Below, in pieces: positions 29,645 through 37,148 of a stretch of 60,850 nucleotides of DNA. The position numbers and the translations under genes are program-made. This DNA comes from Candidatus Sumerlaeota bacterium (GTDB lineage Bacteria; Sumerlaeota; Sumerlaeia; UBA8349). Location of the stretch: the NCBI GenBank assembly GCA_016931035.1, contig JAFGFN010000089.1:1-60850 (forward strand), in the 5' to 3' direction. Below the pieces are notes generated by a model. The model was not told where the DNA came from, did not search any database, and saw only the letters and a program-made list of their open reading frames with translations. Every line of letters starts with the position of its first letter. Position 1 is the stretch's first letter.

Positions 29645-31306
29645 ATGATCCGCCGTACAAAGTTCGCCAGTCTGGCAGTCCTTGCCGCGCTGATTCTCGT
29701 CGTTCATTCGTCCGATTCGATTGCCCAAATCCCCGCCTTCCCAGGGGCCGAGGGATTCGGCGCGGATTCGCTCGGCGGACGAGGCGGCACGCTTTACGAA
29801 GTCACCAACCTCAACGACAGCGGGACGGGATCGTTGCGCGCCGCGGTTCAGGCTTCGGGTCCGCGCATCGTCGTGTTCCGCGTGTCCGGGACGATTATCC
29901 TTCAGTCGCGCCTGGACATCCAGAATCCCTACATCACCATCGCCGGACAGACGGCCCCAGGCGACGGCATCGCGGTGCGCGACCGCGGCATTGTCGTGAA
30001 GGCCAGCCACGTCGTCGTCCGCTTCATTCGTTCGCGCCTTGGAGACGCACGGTCGGATCAGGAAGACGACGCGATTTGGATTTCCGTCGGGAACCACGTG
30101 ATCTTCGATCATTGCTCGGCCAGCTGGTCGGTCGACGAGACGTTCTCGTGCTCCTCGGGCGAGAATACGCTCAAGAACGTGACCGTGCAGTGGTGCTTGA
30201 TCACCGAGAGCCTCAACAATTCGATTCACGACAAGGGCGCGCACGGTTACGGTTCTTTGATCCGCGGCTCGTACGGCGCGGCCTACACCTATCACCACAA
30301 CTACTATTGCCATCATCGCGGACGGAGCCCCCGACCGGGCAACTACAACTCCATCTCGATCGACCCCCAAGGGCTGCTCTTCAATTTCCGCAACAACGTC
30401 ATCTGCAACTGGGGCGGCTCGTACGCGGGCTACAACGCCGACTCGGATTCCGTTCTCAAGATGAACTACGTCGGCAATTACCTCAAACTCGGGGTCAACT
30501 CTACCCTGGGACACGCTTTCCGCGAGGAATCGGTCAACGACCAGGGGTACTTCACCGGCAACTACTACGACGGCGCCTATCCCGCCGACTCGTACACGCT
30601 CGTCCGGTTCCCTACGAGCTGGACCGCGCAGAAAATCGCCGACTATCAGAACACGCCCGAGTTTGCCGTCGAATCGGTTCAGACCGACGACGCCCTGGCC
30701 GCCTACGACCGCGTCCTCGATTTTGCCGGCGCGGTCTTCCCGAACCGCGACTCGGCCGACGACCGCCTTCTCGCCGACGTGGTCGACGGCACGGGCCAAA
30801 TCATCGACACGCCCACCCAAGTCGGCGGTTGGCCCACTCTCAATTCCACAACCCCTCCCACAGACGACGACCACGACGGAATGGCCGACGACTGGGAAAC
30901 GACCCACGGCCTCAACTCGGGCGATCCCGCCGACGGCAACCTCGACCGCAACGGCGACGGATACACGAACGTCGAGGAATATCTCAACTGGCTGGTCCGC
31001 CCGACGGTCTCCATCGCCGTTCTGGACGACTCGGCGTCGGAGAGTGGCGACACCGCTTCCTTCATCGTCACCCGGACGGGGTACGCGAACCTCCCCCTCG
31101 AGGTGAATCTGGCCGCGTCGGGCACGGCGACAGCCGGAACGGACTACGAAGCGTTCTCCCCGCCGTTCGCGACGATCCCTATCGGCGCGCTCCAGACCAC
31201 CGTGACCATCGTCCCCATCGCCGACCGGTCGGCCGAGCCGACGGAGACGATCGTCCTCGGCGTTGGTCCTTCGGACGACGAGTATCGTCTGGGAACGCCG
31301 GTCTAG
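29645..31306 (+). CDS. Secreted pectate lyase (PL1-like) with truncated Calx-beta domain
   Basis: About 553 residues with signal peptide (FASLAVLAALILVVHSS, cleavage near SIAQ). PL1-type beta-helix opening FPGAEGFGADSLGGRGGTLY and VTNLNDSGTGSLRAAVQ; catalytic-region blocks FDHCSASWSVDETFS and YHHNYYCHHRGRSPR. A Ca-binding-type linker follows (DHDGMADDWE ... NLDRNGDGYTNVEEYLN), then a Calx-beta domain (EVNLAASGTATAGTDYEAF, PTETIVLGV). TAG at 31304 cuts the last Calx-beta strand; the same frame continues 20 codons (ASADLFDGPPPTSAREWTLY) to another TAG at 31367. The ATG at 29645 has AAAGGTG upstream; a GTG at 29612 is an alternative start. It would degrade homogalacturonan outside the cytoplasm. 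Confidence 0.85.
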   Translation: MIRRTKFASLAVLAALILVVHSSDSIAQIPAFPGAEGFGADSLGGRGGTLYEVTNLNDSGTGSLRAAVQASGPRIVVFRVSGTIILQSRLDIQNPYITIAGQTAPGDGIAVRDRGIVVKASHVVVRFIRSRLGDARSDQEDDAIWISVGNHVIFDHCSASWSVDETFSCSSGENTLKNVTVQWCLITESLNNSIHDKGAHGYGSLIRGSYGAAYTYHHNYYCHHRGRSPRPGNYNSISIDPQGLLFNFRNNVICNWGGSYAGYNADSDSVLKMNYVGNYLKLGVNSTLGHAFREESVNDQGYFTGNYYDGAYPADSYTLVRFPTSWTAQKIADYQNTPEFAVESVQTDDALAAYDRVLDFAGAVFPNRDSADDRLLADVVDGTGQIIDTPTQVGGWPTLNSTTPPTDDDHDGMADDWETTHGLNSGDPADGNLDRNGDGYTNVEEYLNWLVRPTVSIAVLDDSASESGDTASFIVTRTGYANLPLEVNLAASGTATAGTDYEAFSPPFATIPIGALQTTVTIVPIADRSAEPTETIVLGVGPSDDEYRLGTPV

Positions 31307-31366
31307 GCGTCCGCCGACTTGTTCGACGGCCCGCCCCCCACCTCCGCCCGCGAGTGGACGTTGTAT

Positions 31367-31382
31367 TAGCGGTCCGTCGCGA
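31367..31382. repeat. One-ended match to the MITE terminal repeat
   Basis: TAGCGGTCCGTC at 31367 equals the right terminal repeat of the element at 7936-8098. As there, the TAG is in frame with the preceding gene, here after the 20-codon extension of the pectate lyase frame. I found no matching opposite end nearby, so this is either a solo remnant or coincidence. Confidence 0.4.
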
Positions 31383-31455
31383 CAGGGTGAACAGACCCCT
31401 CTTTCTGAGATTCCGAGACGATCCGCGTTGGCCGTTTCGTCACGGGGGTTTTCTC

Positions 31456-31482
31456 TTGACGTTTTGGGGCGCTTCGTCTAAT
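31456..31482 (+). promoter_or_regulatory. Possible promoter for rpsT
   Basis: TTGACG at 31456-31461 and TCTAAT at 31477-31482 are each one mismatch or so from the sigma-70 consensus, but the 15-bp spacing is short. It lies about 80 bp before the S20 start. Weak support. Confidence 0.3.
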
Positions 31483-31563
31483 TGTTGCTGTCTTTGTAGT
31501 CGCGTCGGACGCTTGCAGGACGGCGTCCCATCGCCCGTAAACTCAGAAGGGATAACGATTTCC

Positions 31564-31842
31564 ATGCCAAACGTGAAATCCGCCAAGAAGCGCGTCAAGA
31601 CCAACGAGAGGCGCCAAGTGCGCAACTCGGCCGCGCGATCGCAGTTCCGCACGGCCTTGAAGAAGGTCAATAAGGCCCTGGAATCTGAGGATGCCCAGGG
31701 CGTCGAGGCCGCCCTGCCCGGAGCGCTCCGGTTGATCGGCCGCAGCTCGCGCAAGGGCATCATCCACCGCAACAAGGCCGCGCGGCAGGAATCGCGCCTC
31801 GTGCGCAAGGTCAACGCCCTCAAAGCGGGAAAAACCGAGTAG
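31564..31842 (+). CDS. rpsT: 30S ribosomal protein S20
   Basis: A 92-residue basic protein with the S20 pattern: MPNVKSAKKRVKTNERRQ, RNSAARSQFRTALKKV, and GIIHRNKAARQESRLVRKV near the end. It binds the 5' domain of 16S rRNA. AGAAGG lies about 13 bases upstream of the ATG, a long spacing. The gene is a lone housekeeping gene, transcribed with its own promoter, and is followed by heptamer repeats. Its TAG stop shows that TAG is an ordinary stop in this genome. Confidence 0.96.
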   Translation: MPNVKSAKKRVKTNERRQVRNSAARSQFRTALKKVNKALESEDAQGVEAALPGALRLIGRSSRKGIIHRNKAARQESRLVRKVNALKAGKTE

Positions 31843-31976
31843 GCAGGCCGGAGGCTTGAGACCGGAGGCTGTAGGGAACACTCGCGACAGCCTGTTGCCT
31901 GAAGTCTCAAGTCCACAGTCTGCAGATTGACGCCTGAACCTACGGCCTACAGCCTAACGCCTCCAGCCTGAAAAAA
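31842..31976. repeat. Inverted arrays of heptamer repeats between rpsT and the SDR gene
   Basis: Left arm, 31841-31877: units of AGGCNNN/GGAGGCT with a 7-base period (AGGCCGG, AGGCTTG, AGACCGG, AGGCTGT, AGGGAAC). Right arm, 31933-31973: GCCTGAA, CCTACG, GCCTACA, GCCTAAC, GCCTCCA, GCCTGAA. The arms are complementary in core (AGGCTGTAGG versus CCTACAGCCT), so the region can fold into a long imperfect hairpin and may end rpsT transcription. Confidence 0.65.
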
Positions 31977-31986
31977 GGAGTTTTCG

Positions 31987-32814
31987 ATGTCCGCTCTCAA
32001 CGAATTCTCACTCCAAGGCAAACGCGCCTTCATCACGGGTGGAGCGGGCGTCTTGTGTCAGGCCCTCGCTAGGGGGTTCGCTCAGGCCGGGGCCGAGGTG
32101 GTCCTGGCCGACTTGCGCGAGGACGCCGCCGAAGCCGCGGCCGAGGCGCTTCGCAAGGAAGGGTTCAAGGCGTCGAGCGTCGGGATGAACGTCCTCGAGA
32201 TGGAATCGATCCAGAAGGGCGTCGATGCCATGGAGAAACTCGGCGGGATCGACATCCTCGTCAACGGCGCCGGCGGGAACCAGAAGCAGGCCACGACGTC
32301 GCCCGATCTCTCGTTCTTCGACCTCCCGCTCGATGCCCTGCGCCGCGTCATCGACCTCAATCTTTTCGGCGGCGCGATCCTCACCTCCCAGGCGTTTGGA
32401 CGCGAAATGGTCAAGAAGCCCGAGGGCGGCGTCATTCTCAACATCTCGTCGATGAACGCCCTGCGCCCCCTGACCCGGATTCCCGGCTACTCGGCGGCGA
32501 AGGCGGCGGTGAGCAACTTCACGCAGTGGCTTTCGACGCATCTCGCGCAGGAATACAACACCAAGCTCCGCGTCAACGCCATCGCGCCCGGCTTTTTCCT
32601 CACCGACCAGAACCGTTTCCTCCTGACCGACGAGAAGACGGGCGAGCTCACGGCGCGCGGCAAGACGATCATGGCCCACACCCCGATGGGCCGGTTCGGC
32701 TCGGACGAGGACCTTGTCGGCACGGCGATTTGGCTGTGCAGCGACGCGAGTCGCTTCGTCACGGGGATCGTCGTCCCGGTGGACGGCGGCTTCAGCGCGT
32801 TTTCGGGAGTCTAA
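31987..32814 (+). CDS. SDR oxidoreductase, D-mannonate oxidoreductase / fructuronate reductase type
   Basis: A 275-residue classical SDR. NAD(P) site ITGGAGVLCQALARGFA, NGAGG, catalytic Ser in LNISSMNALRP and YxxxK in PGYSAAKAAVSN. The long C-terminal block AHTPMGRFGSDEDLVGT and the ending PVDGGFSAFSGV are, as I recall, hallmarks of the SDR group annotated as D-mannonate oxidoreductase, which interconverts D-fructuronate and D-mannonate in hexuronate use. A pectate lyase gene lies 0.7 kb upstream, so a uronate catabolic role is consistent. AAAAAAGGAG lies directly before the ATG, a strong Shine-Dalgarno. Confidence 0.85.
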   Translation: MSALNEFSLQGKRAFITGGAGVLCQALARGFAQAGAEVVLADLREDAAEAAAEALRKEGFKASSVGMNVLEMESIQKGVDAMEKLGGIDILVNGAGGNQKQATTSPDLSFFDLPLDALRRVIDLNLFGGAILTSQAFGREMVKKPEGGVILNISSMNALRPLTRIPGYSAAKAAVSNFTQWLSTHLAQEYNTKLRVNAIAPGFFLTDQNRFLLTDEKTGELTARGKTIMAHTPMGRFGSDEDLVGTAIWLCSDASRFVTGIVVPVDGGFSAFSGV

Positions 32815-33010
32815 GGATAAACGCGCCTCACGGTGCTCACTACGAACGTTTGTAGTTAGCCCCGTCAGGGGCGTTCCGAAGTAACTCACCCATCCGACCC
32901 CGTGGCATCGCCTAACCCGATCCGCGGGGTCTTCTCTTTCCCCAACGCTCTTCAATCGCGCTCGCGATCGTGCGCGTAATCGTAATCGACCTCATGTTCT
33001 TCATGCGGCG

Positions 33011-33048
33011 CGATGCTCTTCATCGGCCCCGATGCTTTTCATCGGTCC
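33011..33048. repeat. Tandem 19-bp repeat, two units
   Basis: CGATGCTCTTCATCGGCCC is followed at once by CGATGCTTTTCATCGGTCC (two differences). Each unit is itself a small palindrome (CGATG...CATCG). Confidence 0.6.
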
Positions 33049-33083
33049 TCAGGTTCGTAATCGCCAACCCAGAAACGGCTTTG

Positions 33084-33146
33084 TTTGACAGGATTACAGG
33101 ATCCACAGGATATCGCGAATCTCGTTTATCCTGTAATCCTGTCAAA
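33084..33146. repeat. Perfect 19-bp inverted repeat with 11-bp internal periodicity
   Basis: Left arm TTTGACAGGATTACAGGAT (33084-33102), right arm ATCCTGTAATCCTGTCAAA (33128-33146), 25-base loop. The left side repeats ACAGGAT three times at about 10-11 base spacing. Elements of the ACAGGATTA-ACAGGAT type are scattered in many environmental bacterial genomes; function unknown. Confidence 0.75.
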
Positions 33147-33325
33147 GACTCTTCCGATTGGTTCCACATAGCTCAGTTGTTTGGCCTTGACACCTCAGAA
33201 CTCCGGGTTGCATCCTATCCATGCGGCTAAACCTTGGTCAGCGTTCGCGAACAACGTCGGAGAGACTCCTTGGACCCGACGATGAGCGAACAACGATGCC
33301 CGCACCCTCGTTCTGGAGCGAAACA

Positions 33326-34237
33326 ATGCAAGAGATGAAACTCAACTCGTGGGCCGAATTCCCCAACGCGATTGCCAAGGTTCGCGCAAAAAGCGGAACC
33401 CACTCGATTCTATGCAACGGACAACAGATATTGCTGGAGAACGAGATCCTCTTCAGAGGACAGCCCGACAGCGAATGGAATCTGAAAACCACACTGGAAC
33501 GAGCAACGGAACGAGCAACCCATGCCGAATACTCCATTGAGCGCTACCTGCAACGTGCAGACTCAGTCGTTAACGAGATCGAATCTCTGACCGGCAAGAA
33601 ATGGCAACTCCCACCGTACCCGGAGATCGTTAAGGAAATTGAGGAGTCTCAAGGCCGAGGACCGCATCTCCCGCACTACGATTACCTTGTTTACTTGCGT
33701 CACCACGGATTCCCTTCTCCGTTGCTTGACTGGACCAGCTCGCCGTATATCGCGGCCTACTTCGCGCTGGAACCATTGAGCGATGCCGAGCGTTGTTCCG
33801 TTTTCGCCTTCATAGAGACACCGGAGGGGCGCAAAAGCGCTAGCCCCGGTTGGGCCGGAATCAAGCCGACAGGGCCGTATGTCACAACGGACATCCGTCA
33901 TTTCGCTCAAAAGGCTCGGTACACGTTTTCGACAAGGTGGGACGAAGAAAGGAAGACCTATTACTTCTGTTCGCATCACTCTGAACCGCCTCCGCATTCT
34001 ATCGTCATTCAGGATGTTCTCATCAAGATTACATTCCCCAGATCTGATCGAATAGCCGCGCTCCGGCAACTCGAGGATTACAACATAAACCACTACACCC
34101 TTTTCCAGTCGGAAGACTCGCTCGTACGGTCGCTGGGAATACGTGCGTTTGATCTTGAGGCCCGGACAACACCGACAGGATCAGGATCGATCGCGGGTAC
34201 AGGGCAAGCGGATGAGGCGAAGTCGCCAAGTGCGTGA
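33326..34237 (+). CDS. FRG-domain protein
   Basis: A 303-residue protein with the FRG signature: ILFRGQPDSEWNLKTTLER at ~45-65 and the second block DYLVYLRHHGFPSPLLDWTS followed by SPYIAAYFALE. FRG domains occur in accessory genes, some near defence loci; the biochemical activity is not established. The ATG at 33326 is chosen for the GGAG seven bases upstream and because the family normally begins with an 'SW-x-EF' strand, here NSWAEFPNAI. By eye the gene is about 10 points lower in GC than its neighbours and has repeats on both sides, so it is probably horizontally acquired. The last ~20 residues (TPTGSGSIAGTGQAD) look like read-through into repeat sequence. Confidence 0.82.
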   Translation: MQEMKLNSWAEFPNAIAKVRAKSGTHSILCNGQQILLENEILFRGQPDSEWNLKTTLERATERATHAEYSIERYLQRADSVVNEIESLTGKKWQLPPYPEIVKEIEESQGRGPHLPHYDYLVYLRHHGFPSPLLDWTSSPYIAAYFALEPLSDAERCSVFAFIETPEGRKSASPGWAGIKPTGPYVTTDIRHFAQKARYTFSTRWDEERKTYYFCSHHSEPPPHSIVIQDVLIKITFPRSDRIAALRQLEDYNINHYTLFQSEDSLVRSLGIRAFDLEARTTPTGSGSIAGTGQADEAKSPSA

Positions 34238-34295
34238 CCGCGACAGGGTTCCTGCTGACGAAACACGCCAACGACGCGAAGACAGAAGGAGTGAG

Positions 34296-34394
34296 CCACG
34301 GATTTGCACGGATGAACACGGATCGAAAAGAGGACTCGGGAATCTGTCCCTTCCTGTTTCTGAGAATCCGTGTTGAATCCGCGTCAGTCCGTGG
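34296..34394. repeat. CACGGAT-type inverted repeat
   Basis: Left arm 34296-34323 has CACGGAT three times at about 10-base spacing (CCACGGATTTGCACGGATG then AACACGGAT). Right arm 34366-34394 is its imperfect complement (ATCCGTGTTGAATCCGCG then TCAGTCCGTGG). The layout matches the ACAGGAT repeat at 33084, with a different core. Confidence 0.65.
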
Positions 34395-34510
34395 GGGATT
34401 CCTCTCTCTCAGAGGTTCTTGAGATAGATTGTAGTGTCGTGTCCCGGAGGTAACTCGCAGAATTCCATACCGCCTCCTGCGGGGGCTCTTGGGAGAAGAA
34501 CCGTCTCTTT

Positions 34511-34530
34511 CCACGGGCTTACGCCCGTGG
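34511..34530. repeat. Short palindrome, CCACGGGC stem
   Basis: CCACGGGC-TTAC-GCCCGTGG, followed by CTACA. A compact hairpin; no T-run follows, so it is not a convincing terminator. Confidence 0.55.
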
Positions 34531-34719
34531 CTACACCTATGCCGCCGATCATAGGATAGCAGTATCCCGTCCTCCCCCAGACCGGCGGCGCGAAACCTCT
34601 TGAAAACGACGCCCGGCTGTAGTCTCATCTTTCTCGGGACCCTTGAGTTTGTCGTAGTTGGAATTCCGGAAGCGGTTGGCGTTGTTTCGGGACTGTGAAT
34701 ACAGAGGAGGCAGGAAGAA

Positions 34720-35073
34720 ATGCTCAACGATATCTGCTGTTTCGCGGCGCTGGTTCTATCCGGGCTTCTCGTCGCCCTGATCGCCTTCTCGCTCTTGCGC
34801 AAGAGTCTTAGCGAGATGCTCGACGAGGCGGCCAAGATTCCGGCCTGCACGACCTTTTATCTGCGGCTTCTGGCCATCGGAGCGATCTTCATCGCGCTAT
34901 CAGGGACGGTGGGAGAACGGATCTCCCTCGATAAGAACGCTCATGTCATGGAATACGTCTGGAAGATCGCCGAGAATCTCTCCGGGGTCTTCGGACTGAT
35001 CTGTCTCTTCCTGACCGGGTATCTCATTGCGATCACGATTTTCGTGGCCGTGCTCAGGCGCAAGAATGTCTAA
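34720..35073 (+). CDS. Small membrane protein A of an overlapping pair
   Basis: A 117-residue protein with three hydrophobic segments (ICCFAALVLSGLLVALIAF, FYLRLLAIGAIFIALSG, LSGVFGLICLFLTGYLIAI). AGGAGGCAGGAAG precedes the ATG. Its stop overlaps the next start by 8 bp (ATGTCTAA). I do not recognise the family. The pairing of two similarly sized proteins with matching topology suggests a heteromeric membrane complex. Confidence 0.75.
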   Translation: MLNDICCFAALVLSGLLVALIAFSLLRKSLSEMLDEAAKIPACTTFYLRLLAIGAIFIALSGTVGERISLDKNAHVMEYVWKIAENLSGVFGLICLFLTGYLIAITIFVAVLRRKNV

Positions 35074-35461
35074 CGACCAGTATCTCGTCGTCTCGTACTT
35101 CGTCGTGGGCGGCGCGTGCGTCGTGCTCGCCTTGGCCACCTATGCGCTGCTCAGACGCAGCTTCTTCGCCCTCACCCGCGTCGCGCCCGGCGGACGGCTC
35201 GGGCGCGTTTATCGGAGGCTGTTCTTGTTCGGCGTCGTCGTGCCCGCGCTGACGGGCTTCTTCTCGGTTTCGTTCTACAGCTGCGAGATCTCGTCGTACG
35301 ACGCCGTCGTGAAGGATCGCTCGTACCTGGTCAGGAAGAATCAGGAGCAGATGGCAACCACTCTCTCCTATACCTGCGCCGCTCTCTTGACGTGGGGATG
35401 TCTCGTCGCGATCGGCTTCGCCGCCATGGGCGACCGAGGCAAACCCGACGAAACTTGTTGA
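35066..35461 (+). CDS. Small membrane protein B of an overlapping pair
   Basis: A 131-residue protein with three hydrophobic segments (YLVVSYFVVGGACVVLALAT, RLFLFGVVVPALTGFFSVSF, TTLSYTCAALLTWGCLVAIG). The first segment resembles that of protein A in position, and both have a basic loop after it (A: LLRKSLSEM, B: LLRRSFFAL), so the two are probably paralogous. tpiA begins 76 bp downstream on the same strand. Function unknown. Confidence 0.72.
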   Translation: MSNDQYLVVSYFVVGGACVVLALATYALLRRSFFALTRVAPGGRLGRVYRRLFLFGVVVPALTGFFSVSFYSCEISSYDAVVKDRSYLVRKNQEQMATTLSYTCAALLTWGCLVAIGFAAMGDRGKPDETC

Positions 35462-35537
35462 AAAAACTCGCCGCCTTCGCTTCCATACCGTTTGAACGTG
35501 TCGAACCACCGCATCGCGGAACGGAAAGGATATTGCA

Positions 35538-36293
35538 ATGAGACGTTACATTCTTGCCGGAAACTGGAAGATGCATCTCGACGCCCAGGCGTCGGCCGAC
35601 TTGGTCAAGGCCCTGATCCCGTCGGTCAAGGACTCGACCGACGTGGACGTGGTCGTGGGTCCGGTCTTCACCTCGATCCCCGCCGTCGTCGAGGCCGCCC
35701 AGGGCACGAACATCGCCGTCGCCGCCCAGAACTGCTATTGGGAGGACTCGGGCGCGTTCACGGGCGAGATCGCGGTGCCGATGCTCAAGGCCGCCGGGTG
35801 CGCGTACTGCATCGTCGGTCACTCGGAACGCCGCCAGTTCTTCGGCGAGACCGACGAGAAGATCAACAAGAAGGCGCAGGCGCTCTACAAGCACGGCCTC
35901 ACCCCGATCGTCTGCTGCGGCGAACTTCTCGAAGAACGCGAAGCGGGCAAGACCACCCAGGTGGTCGAGACGCAGCTGCGCGGCTGCCTCAAAGACCTCC
36001 CCGCCGACAAGGTCCGGACGACCGTCCTGGCCTACGAACCGGTCTGGGCCATCGGCACGGGCAAAGTCGCCACGCCCGCCCAGGCGCAGGAAGTCCACGC
36101 CACGATCCGCGCGCTCCTGGTCGAACTCTACGGACAGGACGTGGCCGATGCGGTGCGGATTCAGTACGGCGGATCGGTGAAGGCGGACAACGTGAAGGAG
36201 CTGATGGGGCAGACCGATATCGACGGCGCGCTGGTGGGCGGCGCGGCGCTCAAGCCCGACTCGTTCGCCGCGATCGTCAACTTCCAGAAGTGA
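35538..36293 (+). CDS. tpiA: Triosephosphate isomerase
   Basis: A 251-residue TIM barrel of normal length. Active-site residues are all present at textbook positions: Asn9 and Lys11 in LAGNWKM, His95 in IVGHSERR, Glu167 in LAYEPVWAIGTG; the phosphate loop IQYGGSVK is intact. It interconverts dihydroxyacetone phosphate and glyceraldehyde 3-phosphate. AAGGA lies eight bases before the ATG. It is not next to gap or pgk here; its upstream neighbours are two unknown membrane proteins. Confidence 0.97.
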   Translation: MRRYILAGNWKMHLDAQASADLVKALIPSVKDSTDVDVVVGPVFTSIPAVVEAAQGTNIAVAAQNCYWEDSGAFTGEIAVPMLKAAGCAYCIVGHSERRQFFGETDEKINKKAQALYKHGLTPIVCCGELLEEREAGKTTQVVETQLRGCLKDLPADKVRTTVLAYEPVWAIGTGKVATPAQAQEVHATIRALLVELYGQDVADAVRIQYGGSVKADNVKELMGQTDIDGALVGGAALKPDSFAAIVNFQK

Positions 36294-36389
36294 GCGCGAT
36301 GAGCGGCGCGCGCCGTCCATCGTTCGAGGTCATAGAGAGGTTATTCCATGCCGTGTGGGTCGCGTTTCCCCCGCTTCCCACGCGGCAAC

Positions 36390-37133
36390 TCATTCGGTCT
36401 TCTGTAAGACGAAGTACATCGTGTTGAGCCGGACGAACCGCTTCTCTTCCAGAACGTCGAAGTGCTTCTCGAACACGCGCCGCGCGTCCTTCGGCGTCGT
36501 CGGACGATACCCCAAATCCCAATGGTGCACATCGAATCGATCGTCGGGCGCCTCCTGAATCCGATAGTAGCGGAACGATCCTTTCCACGTGTAGCGCAAC
36601 ACCACAAACCGATAGACGCCCCGCACTACGGTCACAATCCTCTGGACCCAACTGAAGGGGATGCCGGTCAGAACCCGTCCATCGCATGAAACGAACCGCC
36701 CATAGGTGCAGCGGTGCGGAAACAGACGGATCGTGCTGTACGGGAGGGCCACGATCATGTGTCCCCCCGCTCGGAGTTTCTTCGACGCCTCGGCCAGGAT
36801 GCCGTCCAGATAGTGGAACTTGACGTGCTCGAACACTTTCGAGGCGAGAATCACGTCGAACTCCTCGTCGAACGGCCACGCCTTGCGCATATCGCCAAAG
36901 TAGTCCGGGTGTAGCGCCGACTCGTTGTCGAACGTCTTGACCTCGACGCCCTTGCGCCTCAGATAGTCCGTCACCGTGTGGTCGCCCGGCCCGATCTCCA
37001 GGACCTTGCGCGGCGCAGAACGAAGAGCATAGTCGACTTGCCGGTAGTACTGAACGAATCGATCCGCGTTGATGTCCGTGTAGTTGAACGGAGTATCGCC
37101 CAAAGGTTGAAGGGTTGAGCAGGGACCATCCAT
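36390..37133 (-). CDS. SAM-dependent methyltransferase, last gene of second export operon
   Basis: A 247-residue methyltransferase: VLEIGPGDHTVTDYLR (motif I), VKTFDNESALHPDY, LASKVFEHVKFHYLD and LRAGGHMIVALPYS. A C-terminal extension contains two or three hydrophobic patches (VQRIVTVVRGVYRFVV) that may bind membrane. It follows the ATPase gene with a 15-bp gap and presumably modifies the exported glycan. Methylated ends are used as export signals in some Wzm-Wzt systems; whether this is so here is inference. Confidence 0.85.
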   Translation of the reverse strand: MDGPCSTLQPLGDTPFNYTDINADRFVQYYRQVDYALRSAPRKVLEIGPGDHTVTDYLRRKGVEVKTFDNESALHPDYFGDMRKAWPFDEEFDVILASKVFEHVKFHYLDGILAEASKKLRAGGHMIVALPYSTIRLFPHRCTYGRFVSCDGRVLTGIPFSWVQRIVTVVRGVYRFVVLRYTWKGSFRYYRIQEAPDDRFDVHHWDLGYRPTTPKDARRVFEKHFDVLEEKRFVRLNTMYFVLQKTE

Positions 37134-37148
37134 GTTCGTGCGCGAGGC

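Larger units (their letters stand above)
32815..33325. other. Repeat-rich intergenic region without a convincing gene
   Basis: Contains a short stem GCCCC-GTCA-GGGGC (32859-32872), a CGATTACGATTACG-type low-complexity tract on the minus strand (about 32950-32995), a 19-bp tandem pair CGATGCTCTTCATCGGCCC / CGATGCTTTTCATCGGTCC (33011-33048), and a perfect 19-bp inverted repeat (33084-33146). GC falls noticeably after 33060. An open frame at 32970-33230 runs through these repeats and is not credible as a gene. Confidence 0.6.
34238..34719. other. Repeat-rich intergenic region
   Basis: No gene is seen. It holds a CACGGAT-type inverted repeat (34296-34394), a perfect palindrome CCACGGGCTTACGCCCGTGG (34511-34530), and a possible repeat fragment TAGTGTCGTGTCCCGGAGG at 34434. 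Together with 32815-33325 it encloses the FRG gene in repeats. Confidence 0.6.

Noticed and set aside
32970..33230. An 86-codon frame upstream of the FRG gene
   Set aside because: It runs through a tandem repeat and the 33084 palindrome and has no protein-like features.
33011..34394. CRISPR array
   Set aside because: Repeats are two-unit tandems or single inverted repeats without regular unique spacers, and no cas gene is in the window.
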